A stretch of 8,057 nt of DNA from Thermoplasmata archaeon (GTDB taxonomy: Archaea > Thermoplasmatota > Thermoplasmata > Thermoplasmatales > GCA-001856825): contig JAJYRY010000042.1 of the NCBI GenBank assembly GCA_021793855.1, positions 1 through 8,057 on the forward strand, written 5' to 3'. Below, in pieces: positions 1 through 7,137 of the stretch (its first letter is position 1; the number at the start of each line of letters is the position of its first letter). The notes under the pieces are model-generated. The model was not told the DNA's origin, did no database searches, and saw only the letters and a program-made list of their open reading frames with translations. The position numbers were made by a program, and so were the translations under genes.

Positions 1-233
1 AGGCGAGGGACTTGTACGATCTATATTACCTGAGCCAGAAAAATGTGGAGCTTGACCTGCATCTGGCATCCAGGAAGCTTGAATTCTACTCGCTGGAATT
101 TAACAGGGATATTTTGTTAGAGAGGTTGGGCAGATTGAAATCCCAATGGGAAAAAGAAATTCCTGGTCTGGTAAGGAATGTTCCTGATTTTGATCTTGTT
201 ATTTCCACGTTGAGTGAGTTTATCAAGGCGTGA
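1..233 (+). CDS. AbiEii/AbiGii-like nucleotidyltransferase toxin, C-terminal part (5' end outside window)
   Basis: The frame is open from the window edge to a TGA at 231-233, so only about 77 C-terminal codons are visible. The first residues read ARDLYDLYYL, which matches the 'RD-hydrophobic-DLY' helix typical of the C-terminal half of AbiEii (COG2253-type) nucleotidyltransferases. The tail, with an aromatic/basic KSQWEKE stretch followed by VPDFDLVI, also fits the end of that family. Known members are the toxin half of type IV AbiE toxin-antitoxin/abortive-infection pairs and modify RNA (tRNA in characterised cases) by nucleotide transfer. The catalytic GSxxD region and the AbiEi antitoxin would lie upstream, outside the window, so activity cannot be judged. 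A TTG at 12-14 lies in frame but is almost certainly internal. Next to a type III R-M operon, the gene suggests a defence cluster. Family call is by eye from a short tail; moderate to good confidence. Confidence 0.72.
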   Translation, partial: ARDLYDLYYLSQKNVELDLHLASRKLEFYSLEFNRDILLERLGRLKSQWEKEIPGLVRNVPDFDLVISTLSEFIKA

Positions 234-267
234 GAACGTGATTATAAAAACCTCATTTGACCACAGA

Positions 268-292
268 AACCAGATTTTCTAACCGTCTGGTT
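268..292 (+). repeat. Inverted repeat / hairpin downstream of the AbiEii-like gene
   Basis: AACCAGA (268-274) and TCTGGTT (286-292) are perfect 7-bp complements around an 11-nt pyrimidine-rich loop, extendable by one T-G pair. It lies 35 bp after the toxin stop. It could be a 3'-end stabilising or termination-related hairpin, or an operator. Archaeal termination depends mainly on T-runs, and only a TTTTCT lies in the loop, so a terminator role is not established. Confidence 0.4.
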
Positions 293-565
293 AACAACTC
301 ATTGATATTTAGTTGCGATAAGTCTCAAGGAAAGACAAGTGCACTATTCTAGAGTAGGCACATGTCAGTCAGTTCTTATGGATTGACAACTCAATTTTGC
401 TAACTCTACTTATCTCTTTAGAGGGGGAAATTTGTTAAATATTCAGAAGCATGGAAGCGAGCAGTTGAAAAACATGCACTGAAAATCTAAAATACACTCT
501 ATTGTTATAAATGAATATTCAAGACGAGCTACAATAATTCGCGTTGTGTCTGGAACATTGAAGGC

Positions 566-576
566 GCTATAATTTA
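566..576 (+). promoter_or_regulatory. Candidate TATA box for the mod-res operon
   Basis: The core CTATAATTT (567-575) is centred about 23 bp before the GTG start at 594, the spacing expected if transcription begins at or within a few bases of that codon. The segment 577-593 has no convincing Shine-Dalgarno match, which agrees with leaderless translation. A second TATA-like element, TTATAAA at 505-511, would give a 5' leader of about 60 nt and is the alternative. Confidence 0.42.
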
Positions 577-593
577 GCAAAGAGTGTGAAACA

Positions 594-2594
594 GTGGAAA
601 ATAATGAAAATTTTGAAGAATCGGTCATTGAGGAGAGAGCTAGGCTTGGGAATGAAAAGAGAAGGCAGAAAGATACTGCTAGGTTAGTATGGGCTTCAAA
701 GCCAAGAAAAGAACCCTCAGCTAAAGATCTTATGTTCCAAACTGCAGAGATAGTTTATCCCAACAGGGCCACTGGACCACTTTCAAGCTTTCTTGGAAAC
801 GATACGCCAGATGTCCCTACTACGCCTAACAGATTGATATGGGGCGATAATTTGCTAATAATGCAGGCACTGCTTTCTCAAGGTTACGAAGGCCAGATTG
901 ATTTGATTTATATCGATCCACCTTTCAACACTGGGGAGAATTTTAATTTCCCGAACGATGTGAGAATTGGAAACAAGGATTTTGAAAGGGAGCTGCCAAT
1001 TAGCGAGCGACTTGCATACACAGATACTTGGGAAAGAGGCCTTGACTCATTTCTAGACATGCTTTATCCAAGGTTACAAGTTATGAAGAGGCTTCTAAGT
1101 AACGACGGGGCAATTTACGTTCATTGCGACCAAAAGGCATCGCATTACATTAAGGTAGTAATGGATGAGATTTTCGGAAACGACAACTTCAGGAATGAGA
1201 TCATTGTCAGGAGAATACGCAAAAATGTCAGGGAAAGAGAACGTGTTCCATCGCTTAATGTAGGTATTGACTATTTACTGTTCTACTCTAAATCTTCGGA
1301 ACACCTGATTGATCCTGCCAAAAGGGAAATGAAGAAACCGGATAGGTGGCATTCATTTGAGGCTTCAGGTATCAGAAACGGAATGGATTATGAGCTTTTT
1401 GGATACAGACCAAACCAAGGAAATCATTGGCGTTGGACCAAAGAAAGAGCACTATCGGCTATAGCCGAAGGTATCCTTAGGTCTAATCCAAATACGGGAA
1501 AACCTGAATATTTTATCCCATCTTCCGATTTTGAACTGAGAGACAGTTTGTGGGAAGACATTACTGCTTATTCTTTCACTCAAGGATATCCTACAGAAAA
1601 AAAAGAAGAACTGTTGGAATTGATTATAAAGTCCTCATCAAGTGAGAACGGCCTTGTGGCAGATTTCTTCTGTGGTTCAGGTACAACAGCTGCAGTAGCT
1701 GAGAGAATCGGGCGAAGGTGGATAACCACGGATTTATCCAAAACAGCAATACAAGTCACAAGGTCACGTCTTGTCAATCAGAGAGTTGATCCGTTCTTAA
1801 TTGAGAATCTTGGCAATTATCAACGCCAGCTCATCTATCTTCATGAGGTAAGGCTAAGGGAGATGTATAATATCGTCCTGAAATTGTATGGTGCAAGCCC
1901 AAGAGAGGATAAACAGGGCATGGGCATAAGCAACACTGATAGAAACACTCTGGTTTACGTCTGTGAACCTGATCGTCCCATGACGGCGAGAAAGGCGGTG
2001 GAACTTTCCAAAGATGCATTGGCACTTGATGGACGAGGTTACAGAAACGTTGTAATCCTTGCATGGGACTATGATTACAATTACGACGAAGACCTCAGGA
2101 AATTGAGCTCCACAGTGAACGCTAAAATTGAATCGAAAATAATTCCTTCAGACGTGTATAAATACCTCAGAAGCACAAAGGTTGGCGATCCCTCCCTCGC
2201 AGACAGGATAATTTTTTACCAGAAACCCTATCTGAAGGTCTCTGAACCTGAGATAATAGATCGGTCCGGAGATGAAGCTGTAATTAAAATATCAATTGAT
2301 CAGTATGTGGTAATGGACAACCCCATAAAGGACGAGGATAAACGAAAAGAGGCAGAAGAGCTTCTCAAACAAAATTATGCCTCCCTCATCGATTTCTGGG
2401 CTGTGGATTGGGATTACGACTCTTTAACATTCAAAAGCACGTGGCAGGCAATTAGAAATCGCAGGTCAAAGGAGCCAGTGATTACAATTGCCGATTTCAA
2501 AGTCAAGAGAGGCAGGGAATACAACATAGCTGTAAGGGTCGTGGACGTGTTTGGCAATGATGCTTCTGCATCGAAGAAGATAGATTTGAGGTAA
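594..2594 (+). CDS. mod: Type III R-M modification subunit Mod (site-specific N6-adenine DNA methyltransferase)
   Basis: Transfers a methyl group from S-adenosylmethionine to adenine in the recognition site; in type III systems Mod also supplies specificity for the Res partner. The 666-residue product has the beta-class motif order. GDNL is at 84-87, the catalytic DPPF at 108-111 (motif IV) is followed by FNTGENF, then comes the HCDQK region (about 178), a variable target-recognition region (roughly 195-330), and late motif I D-F-F-C-G-S-G-T at 357-364 for AdoMet binding. Residues after about 430 form the long C-terminal extension of type III Mod proteins, ending with an AVRVVDVFGND segment common near the ends of such proteins. 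Length fits the family. The GTG start is the first start after an in-frame TAA at 570-572 and sits behind a TATA-like element. The gene is followed after 4 bp by res. No motif appears missing; likely active. The recognition sequence cannot be read from the protein. Confidence 0.93.
   Translation: MENNENFEESVIEERARLGNEKRRQKDTARLVWASKPRKEPSAKDLMFQTAEIVYPNRATGPLSSFLGNDTPDVPTTPNRLIWGDNLLIMQALLSQGYEGQIDLIYIDPPFNTGENFNFPNDVRIGNKDFERELPISERLAYTDTWERGLDSFLDMLYPRLQVMKRLLSNDGAIYVHCDQKASHYIKVVMDEIFGNDNFRNEIIVRRIRKNVRERERVPSLNVGIDYLLFYSKSSEHLIDPAKREMKKPDRWHSFEASGIRNGMDYELFGYRPNQGNHWRWTKERALSAIAEGILRSNPNTGKPEYFIPSSDFELRDSLWEDITAYSFTQGYPTEKKEELLELIIKSSSSENGLVADFFCGSGTTAAVAERIGRRWITTDLSKTAIQVTRSRLVNQRVDPFLIENLGNYQRQLIYLHEVRLREMYNIVLKLYGASPREDKQGMGISNTDRNTLVYVCEPDRPMTARKAVELSKDALALDGRGYRNVVILAWDYDYNYDEDLRKLSSTVNAKIESKIIPSDVYKYLRSTKVGDPSLADRIIFYQKPYLKVSEPEIIDRSGDEAVIKISIDQYVVMDNPIKDEDKRKEAEELLKQNYASLIDFWAVDWDYDSLTFKSTWQAIRNRRSKEPVITIADFKVKRGREYNIAVRVVDVFGNDASASKKIDLR
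2588..2592 (+). promoter_or_regulatory. Ribosome binding site of res, overlapping the mod stop
   Basis: GAGGT lies six bases before the ATG at 2599 and matches the archaeal 16S 3'-end complement (GGAGGTGATC). It overlaps the last mod codon and the first base of its stop TAA, which supports ATG 2599 as the res start and suggests coupled translation from one mRNA. This contrasts with the SD-less mod start, as expected for an internal operon gene. Confidence 0.75.
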
Positions 2595-2598
2595 CTTT

Positions 2599-5388
2599 AT
2601 GTCCCGGAAAACTAAGGACAAAGACTACTTTGCAAAACATCCACTGGCACAGAGAATAATAAAAGAAGTTGAAACTTGGTCTGACAACAATTATGCCTCA
2701 CAGAATGGAAAAGATATAACACCTGTTACCAGGGAACTACTGGAGTACTGGTTCAACACAGAGATTCACGAAGAGTTCAGATTCCATCTTTCCCAGAAGA
2801 GGGCTATAGAAGCAATAGTATATTGTTACGAAATACTTGATGCACCTATACCAGGAGAACTTTTTGACCTGTTCGACGATGAAGAACTTGGTGGAGAAGG
2901 GCTTGAAAAGGAGCTGGAAAAGATGGCCTTCCCCAGATTCGCCATTAAGATGGCGACAGGCACAGGGAAGACTTGGGTTATTAATGCCTTGATTGTTTGG
3001 CAATACTTCAACAAATTGAAACATGATGATGGGAGATTCTCCCAGTATTTTCTTATCGTAGCTCCAGGGAACATTGTTTACGAGCGCCTGCTTGATAGTT
3101 TTCTTGGCAAGGTGAAGAGTAGAAAAAGAGACAGACTGAGCTCCGACCTAGAGCATGATCTGTTTATGCCAGAATCCTGGAGGTCGGAATTTGAATTGAG
3201 AATATACACTAAGGACGATATTACTGGGAATACGCCCTCAACTGAGTTACCATTCATAATGATTACAAACTGGCATCAGCTTATATATTCATCAAGCAGG
3301 GAAAAAACTATTTCTGAAGATCTGGGTATAGAATTTAGAGAAGACAGTGATTTCTATAGAGTGCAGAATTTCTACGATTTCCTCACCGCAAATGATTCCC
3401 TCGTCGTAATAAACGATGAAGCCCATCACCTGCAAAATGCGTCGGACAAGGATCTTAAGAGATGGCAGGAGGCGGTTGAGAGGTTATACATAAACATCAA
3501 AGGGAAACAGAGCACTACATTTGTTCAGTACGATTTCACAGCAACACCTTATGCGATCAGTGGCAAGAAGAAAGAGTGGATGAAGCATGTTATCTATGAC
3601 TATGGGCTCGTCGAAGCAATGAACGATATGCTGGTGAAGCAGATTTTCATTGAGAAAAGTTCCTATCTTTCTGAAAAGATTGAAAAATTGTCAGAAAACG
3701 AGAAATTCTCAGTTACAGCACACAAAGATGAAGCTCAGAAAATTCTGGCCTTGAGCGACGTTCAGAGACACATGCTGCAGGTAGGCTACGAGAAACTGCA
3801 ACAGCTGGAAGACGATTTCAAGAGGCTCAACATCCATAAGAAGCCGATCATGTTCGTTGTTGCAGGGGACAATGGTGAGGCGGAGGAATTATCTGCGTAC
3901 CTGAGACAAAGAATGGGTGATAACGAAGAGTCGCAGGTACTTACAATACACAGTGACAAGAAAGACAAATTGCCGGAAGATGAATACAGGGACCTTAAGG
4001 AGAGAGTCTTTGCCAGCGACTCTTATGAAAACAATGTTAGGGCAATTGTTAGTGTGATGATGTTAAAGGAGGGTTTTGACGTAAGAAATGTATGCGTGCT
4101 TGTTGTACTCAGACCTTCAGAATCTGATCTTCTCACAGAACAGATCATAGGGAGGGGGATTAGGCTTATGTTCACGGAAGATGAATACTTGGAGCCAAAG
4201 CTTCAGAACATGGACCTTCTCAGGAGAAATGAACCACTCATCAATTCGTATGATTTCCTGTTCATCGTCGAACATCCAAAATACAATCAAATTTATACTG
4301 ACCTAAAAAACGCCGGTGCGTTGCTTTCGTCCGGCGAGTCGAGAAGCATAGCGCTTGACTCAAAGCGAATCCTGGTGACACTAGATAAAAATCGGGTACC
4401 GGAGTTTGATATGTACTGGCCCGGGTCATATCGGGATACAGTTCAGGAATACGTAGATTTCTCATATTTCAACATTGACGAACTTCAACGCTGCCCTGTG
4501 GCATTTGAGCAACTTGAGTCCAAATCAGTAATAATAACTGACTTTCACCCGCAGACCAAGTTCATGCAAGACTGGAATATGGAGGAAAAAGATTTCAGCT
4601 ACACCGGTTTTCTGAGAAACGCAACGCTGGAAGTCATAGGTGGAAGCAGGAATATGAACTGGCTCACGAGATACTTTGGCGACATAGCTAGAATAACAGA
4701 TGAATATGTTTCCAATGTCCTGTTTGGGCGGAAGATCGACTTCAAACTTCAGGAAAACGTGGTTAAGCTTAGTAATTTTCAGCTTGTTGATTTCATCGTC
4801 ACCAATCTGAGAAAGGGGATAACGCGCTTCATATCAAATAGGAAAGCAGTAAGCGCTACGGTAGTTGATTGGTTATCACTCTCGACATACTGTGAGTTGA
4901 AAATCACAGTGGAAAGATCGCTATCAACCAAAAAATGCGTCTATCCATATCTTGATTTTGGACCAAGAGGTGGCTTGGAAAGACGGTTCGCTGAATTTGT
5001 ACTGGAAAAGGATTCAGGAGTGGTAGCATACGTAAAACTTGACCAATATGTACATAGGTTTTCAATCATGTATTTAGACAATAAAGGTTTCATAGGCAGA
5101 TACTACCCGGATTTTTTGGTAAAGACTAAAGATTCGATGTTTATAGTTGAGACCAAGTCTGAGAAGGATGCATACAACGACCTAGACGTTAAGGCAAAGA
5201 TGATCGCTGCTCAACAGTTCTGCAGGAGTGTGTCCAATGCGAACAACCATCCCCGAGATCAACCTAGAAACTGGAGATATGTCCTTTTGCCTGAAAATAT
5301 TGTAGATCAATTTGAAGGACACAGCTTCAAGTCGATAGTAGAACACGCCGAATCGTTTATGTCCAATCTGCTATGGTCTGCTAGGTAA
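2599..5388 (+). CDS. res: Type III R-M restriction subunit Res (SF2 helicase/translocase with C-terminal nuclease)
   Basis: ATP-dependent DNA translocase and endonuclease that, with Mod, cleaves DNA carrying unmethylated recognition sites. The 929-residue product has the full type III layout. The N-terminal region includes a Q-motif-like HLSQKRA. Walker A A-T-G-T-G-K-T is at 119-125 (K124), the DEAH box at 273-276, and the D-F-T-A-T-P motif at 312-317. RecA-2 carries KEGFDVRNV (motif V) and QIIGRGIR (motif VI, 515-522). The C-terminal PD-(D/E)xK nuclease shows P837-D838 and E851-T-K853, with a downstream basic/hydrophobic tail. Length is typical and no frameshift is seen. It is co-transcribed with mod (4-bp gap, SD in the overlap). 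Together they form a complete and apparently intact restriction system. What cannot be seen is whether site orientation rules or phase variation apply; no simple repeat tract that could slip was found in either gene. Confidence 0.95.
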   Translation: MSRKTKDKDYFAKHPLAQRIIKEVETWSDNNYASQNGKDITPVTRELLEYWFNTEIHEEFRFHLSQKRAIEAIVYCYEILDAPIPGELFDLFDDEELGGEGLEKELEKMAFPRFAIKMATGTGKTWVINALIVWQYFNKLKHDDGRFSQYFLIVAPGNIVYERLLDSFLGKVKSRKRDRLSSDLEHDLFMPESWRSEFELRIYTKDDITGNTPSTELPFIMITNWHQLIYSSSREKTISEDLGIEFREDSDFYRVQNFYDFLTANDSLVVINDEAHHLQNASDKDLKRWQEAVERLYINIKGKQSTTFVQYDFTATPYAISGKKKEWMKHVIYDYGLVEAMNDMLVKQIFIEKSSYLSEKIEKLSENEKFSVTAHKDEAQKILALSDVQRHMLQVGYEKLQQLEDDFKRLNIHKKPIMFVVAGDNGEAEELSAYLRQRMGDNEESQVLTIHSDKKDKLPEDEYRDLKERVFASDSYENNVRAIVSVMMLKEGFDVRNVCVLVVLRPSESDLLTEQIIGRGIRLMFTEDEYLEPKLQNMDLLRRNEPLINSYDFLFIVEHPKYNQIYTDLKNAGALLSSGESRSIALDSKRILVTLDKNRVPEFDMYWPGSYRDTVQEYVDFSYFNIDELQRCPVAFEQLESKSVIITDFHPQTKFMQDWNMEEKDFSYTGFLRNATLEVIGGSRNMNWLTRYFGDIARITDEYVSNVLFGRKIDFKLQENVVKLSNFQLVDFIVTNLRKGITRFISNRKAVSATVVDWLSLSTYCELKITVERSLSTKKCVYPYLDFGPRGGLERRFAEFVLEKDSGVVAYVKLDQYVHRFSIMYLDNKGFIGRYYPDFLVKTKDSMFIVETKSEKDAYNDLDVKAKMIAAQQFCRSVSNANNHPRDQPRNWRYVLLPENIVDQFEGHSFKSIVEHAESFMSNLLWSAR

Positions 5389-5414
5389 TACGTGTGCATT
5401 AACCAACTGATGTA

Positions 5415-5431
5415 GCGAAATCACTTATATA
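5415..5431 (+). promoter_or_regulatory. Strong archaeal promoter-like element (BRE + TATA) without an evident gene
   Basis: GCGAAA (5415-5420) resembles the purine-rich BRE and is followed by CTTATATA (5424-5431), a near-ideal archaeal TATA box. The BRE sets the direction as rightward, with a start expected near 5454. No ORF of useful length follows on the plus strand; a transcript would run antisense into the 3' end of the minus-strand gene at 5530-6027. It may be an orphan promoter left by rearrangement, or drive a small RNA. Confidence 0.45.
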
Positions 5432-5480
5432 CATGTTATAGCCAGAAAAGAAGAAAAGCTTTAGCAGGTATAATTTGTGT

Positions 5481-5497
5481 TAAAGAGGAAAACCTCG
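5481..5497 (-). terminator. Possible 3' hairpin of the minus-strand unit
   Basis: Read on the minus strand, GAGG-TTTT-CCTC is followed by TTTA. It lies about 33 bp after the stop of the 165-residue gene. The 4-bp stem is short, so this is only a weak terminator candidate. Confidence 0.25.
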
Positions 5498-5529
5498 TTG
5501 GATTTTACGATCAAAACGTGGTAAATTCC

Positions 5530-6027
5530 TCAATAGACTTTATCGCTAATTTCCAGAATAGCCTCATACTGCTCTTCAGTTATATCCTTGAAAAGGCGGT
5601 AATTTTGAAACTTGTCTAGGTCATTTACTTTTTTTATTTCTTCTAACGGAACAGGTTTTTTCAAAACCTTCAGATAACCTTCTTTGATTATATTCCTGAA
5701 TTTATAGTAATTATCTTCTAAATAGTACTTATCTGGCTCAATTTCTGCAACTACTGTTATCTCTCTACTATCCGTGTCAAAAAGCATTAGTCTCTCTCCA
5801 TCACCAAGGTAATCCGTTGGCGTTCCCCACTCTAGAAGTCCTCGCTCGCTGTGTTCTCTCCTCCAACCTTGACCCCCATTTTTCATTAAATCACGATAAT
5901 CAGGTTTGTTTGGAGTTCTGTCTTTTCTATACACCTTTGTCCGATGAGATACACTTTCTTGTGGGTCATCATGATCAATCGCAACTCTGCATATGATTCC
6001 AAATTTCTCCTTTCTATCAGAATCCAT
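5530..6027 (-). CDS. Hypothetical protein, 165 aa, possible PUA/EVE-like fold
   Basis: I do not firmly recognise this gene. The product is soluble, with no signal peptide or membrane segment. Residues 1-60 are polar and basic (R/K-rich). From about 62 the pattern LLEWGTPTDYL, then GERLMLFDTD and EITVVAEI, then a charged region, then KVLKKPVPLEEIKKV and a final F-x-x-ITEEQYEAIL helix resembles the beta-barrel plus terminal 'pleel ... itee-y-il' layout of PUA-superfamily (EVE/ASCH-type) proteins. Some of these bind modified bases in DNA or RNA. That assignment is inference. The ATG is well supported: AGGTGA (6032-6037) lies four bases upstream. It is 78 bp downstream of the membrane-protein gene, which has the same SD and spacing, so the two may be co-transcribed. 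It converges on res. No catalytic motif is evident. Confidence 0.78.
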   Translation of the reverse strand: MDSDRKEKFGIICRVAIDHDDPQESVSHRTKVYRKDRTPNKPDYRDLMKNGGQGWRREHSERGLLEWGTPTDYLGDGERLMLFDTDSREITVVAEIEPDKYYLEDNYYKFRNIIKEGYLKVLKKPVPLEEIKKVNDLDKFQNYRLFKDITEEQYEAILEISDKVY

Positions 6028-6030
6028 TTC

Positions 6031-6037
6031 CTCACCT
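6031..6037 (-). promoter_or_regulatory. Shine-Dalgarno site of the 165-aa gene
   Basis: On the minus strand AGGTGAG precedes the ATG at 6027, with four bases between AGGTGA and the start. It matches the archaeal anti-SD well and fixes the start. An SD-led start within 78 bp of the upstream gene is consistent with a downstream position in an operon. Confidence 0.7.
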
Positions 6038-6105
6038 TTTCAAACTCTTATTAGTTCCGCCGAGTGCATTCGATACATTCCAAAAGTTCTGGTAATGGTA
6101 CATTC

Positions 6106-6786
6106 TCAATACGTCACCTCAGTTGTCACGTTTGCTGAAGTGCTATTCAGCAATGAATCCGTAATGGTTACTTGCACTGTAAAATTCTCAGGTGAGGGAT
6201 CTGCGAAGAAGTTATTGGGGTTCATTTCATAACAGTGGTATGTTACAGAGAAATGAGAATTGAACTGACCGCTGTAATTATAGCCAACACCTATGAAATT
6301 CTGAGGTGTAACATACCATGTAAAATTATATGGGCCCTCTCCACCAGAAACTGAGGCGGTGTAGCTAACTGTCAAGTTGGACGTTGAAACAAATGAATTT
6401 CCACTTTCAGTAACGGTTGCTTTCATTTGTCCGTGTAGCGAAGGAGTTATAACATAAATAGAAAAACCAGAGAAAATTATTCCAACGATAGTTACTCCAA
6501 CTAATCCAGCCTTTCCATATTTTTGAAGTTTCTTAAGGTTAACAGTGTTCTCGAAAGGATATACTGCTAGGAAAAGCATTACTGCACCTACAATCAATGC
6601 ACCGATTCCCCACCCCTCTGAAAGGGTGTATGAAACATACTGAAGACGAAAACTGCTATAGTTAGTAAACGCAAGCGCTAACCCGCCCAAGCCATTAAGA
6701 TATGAAAGCCTGTCAAGACTAATGATCAAAGTTACTATTCCTGCTAATAATATAATAAATCCATATTTCATCAATTTCTTTATCAA
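6106..6786 (-). CDS. Membrane protein: three transmembrane helices plus secreted Ig/PKD-like domain
   Basis: Function unknown. The 226-residue product has a short basic N-terminus, then hydrophobic segments at about 9-23, 59-77 and 93-113. The 78-92 loop is lysine-rich (KKLQKYGK), placing it inside. This gives N-in topology with the loop 24-58 and the whole C-terminal part outside. Residues 120-226 form a beta-rich domain of Ig/PKD-like character, with SGGEGPYNFTWYV as its signature, a style common in cell-surface proteins of Thermoplasmatales. Sequons NYS (42), NLT (137), NFT (154), NYS (170), NFT (201), NST (214) and NVT (219) all fall on the predicted outside, fitting N-glycosylation. The start is a TTG, chosen because AGGTGA (6791-6796) lies four bases before it; the in-frame ATG five codons later has no such site. 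It is probably the first gene of a unit with the 165-residue protein. A role in defence is not indicated by the sequence. Confidence 0.85.
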   Translation of the reverse strand: MIKKLMKYGFIILLAGIVTLIISLDRLSYLNGLGGLALAFTNYSSFRLQYVSYTLSEGWGIGALIVGAVMLFLAVYPFENTVNLKKLQKYGKAGLVGVTIVGIIFSGFSIYVITPSLHGQMKATVTESGNSFVSTSNLTVSYTASVSGGEGPYNFTWYVTPQNFIGVGYNYSGQFNSHFSVTYHCYEMNPNNFFADPSPENFTVQVTITDSLLNSTSANVTTEVTY

Positions 6787-6790
6787 ATTT

Positions 6791-6796
6791 TCACCT
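6791..6796 (-). promoter_or_regulatory. Shine-Dalgarno site deciding the TTG start of the membrane protein
   Basis: AGGTGA on the minus strand, then four bases, then TTG (6786-6784). The spacing is identical to that of the downstream 165-aa gene. It supports TTG over the ATG five codons later. Confidence 0.65.
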
Positions 6797-6808
6797 GTTC
6801 AAATTTCC

Positions 6809-6820
6809 CGAATATATTCG
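6809..6820. repeat. 12-bp perfect palindrome CGAATATATTCG
   Basis: A self-complementary site 23 bp upstream of the membrane-protein start. Its ATATAT core could act as a TATA box for a nearly leaderless transcript, but that would leave out or truncate the SD at 6791-6796. An operator for a dimeric regulator is the other reading. Confidence 0.4.
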
Positions 6821-6863
6821 CATCTCCCATGTTTCTATTTTACATTCACGTCCGTTTTGCTGA

Positions 6864-6875
6864 CTTAAAATATAA
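6864..6875 (-). promoter_or_regulatory. Candidate TATA box for the minus-strand two-gene unit
   Basis: On the minus strand this reads TTATATTTTAAG. A start about 26 bp downstream, near 6844, would give a leader of about 58 nt that contains both the palindrome at 6809-6820 and the SD, consistent with an SD-led first gene. Confidence 0.4.
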
Positions 6876-6963
6876 TCCAGAAATCCGGGATGAACTGATA
6901 CTATTTTTGTTATATTTATAGATATAAAAATTTTTTTATACTAACGTGATAATGATTCTCTAG

Positions 6964-7119
6964 CCCATGGTCCAAATTCATCTCGGCCACAGGTCACTCA
7001 GGACCACTCAGCGCTATACGCACGTTTCACAGCATGAAGTTGCGGAGGTGGTTAGATCCCGACTTGAGGAGATATTTCAAGGAAGGAGAAAAAATGACGG
7101 AATTGGCACGGATGCATGA
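6964..7119 (+). pseudogene. C-terminal remnant of a tyrosine-recombinase integrase next to tRNA-Pro
   Basis: Only the last 50 codons (ATG 6967 to TGA 7119) of a XerC/integrase-type tyrosine recombinase remain; an in-frame TAG at 6961-6963 closes the frame upstream. The peptide contains LGHRSLRTTQRYTHVS, the hallmark end of the catalytic domain. H8 is the final His/Trp-position residue and Y17 the nucleophilic tyrosine. The RxxH-containing motifs and the whole N-terminal domain are absent, and no matching segment is found in the other frames just upstream, so this is a deletion remnant rather than a simple frameshift. It points toward, and stops 18 bp from, the 3' end of tRNA-Pro, as expected for a former integrase at its attachment site. 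A TATA-like tract (about 6933-6940) lies 29 bp before the ATG, so expression as a small leaderless protein cannot be excluded. Confidence 0.85.
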
Positions 7120-7137
7120 ATCCGGACATAGAACAGA

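Larger units (their letters stand above)
234..593. other. 360-bp intergenic region between the AbiEii-like gene and mod
   Basis: No convincing gene is present. The stretch holds a hairpin soon after the toxin stop (268-292), a small inverted repeat ATTGA/TCAAT (382-386/391-395), a 22-codon protein-like open frame without a start codon (422-490), and two TATA-like elements before mod (505-511 and 567-575). It is AT-rich and probably carries the toxin gene's 3' end and the mod-res promoter. Confidence 0.6.

Noticed and set aside
234..593. CRISPR-like or tandem repeats in the long intergenic region
   Set aside because: No unit longer than a few bases recurs at regular spacing here or elsewhere in the window.
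1831..2064. 77-codon open frame on the minus strand within mod
   Set aside because: It lies wholly inside the well-supported mod gene, and its cysteine/proline-rich product has no recognisable features.
2737..3074. Two overlapping minus-strand open frames inside res
   Set aside because: They are shadows of the conserved Walker A region of res; low-complexity serine/proline runs with no start signals.
5993..6232. 79-codon plus-strand frame crossing the gap between the two minus-strand genes
   Set aside because: It overlaps both supported genes antisense, lacks a ribosome binding site, and its sequence has no protein-like domain.
6881..6890. AAATCCGGGA resembles the tRNA-Pro T-arm (AAATCCGGG) and could be a second att copy
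   Set aside because: Only 9 bases match and the orientation is opposite to the tRNA gene, so it cannot be a direct att repeat; chance similarity.
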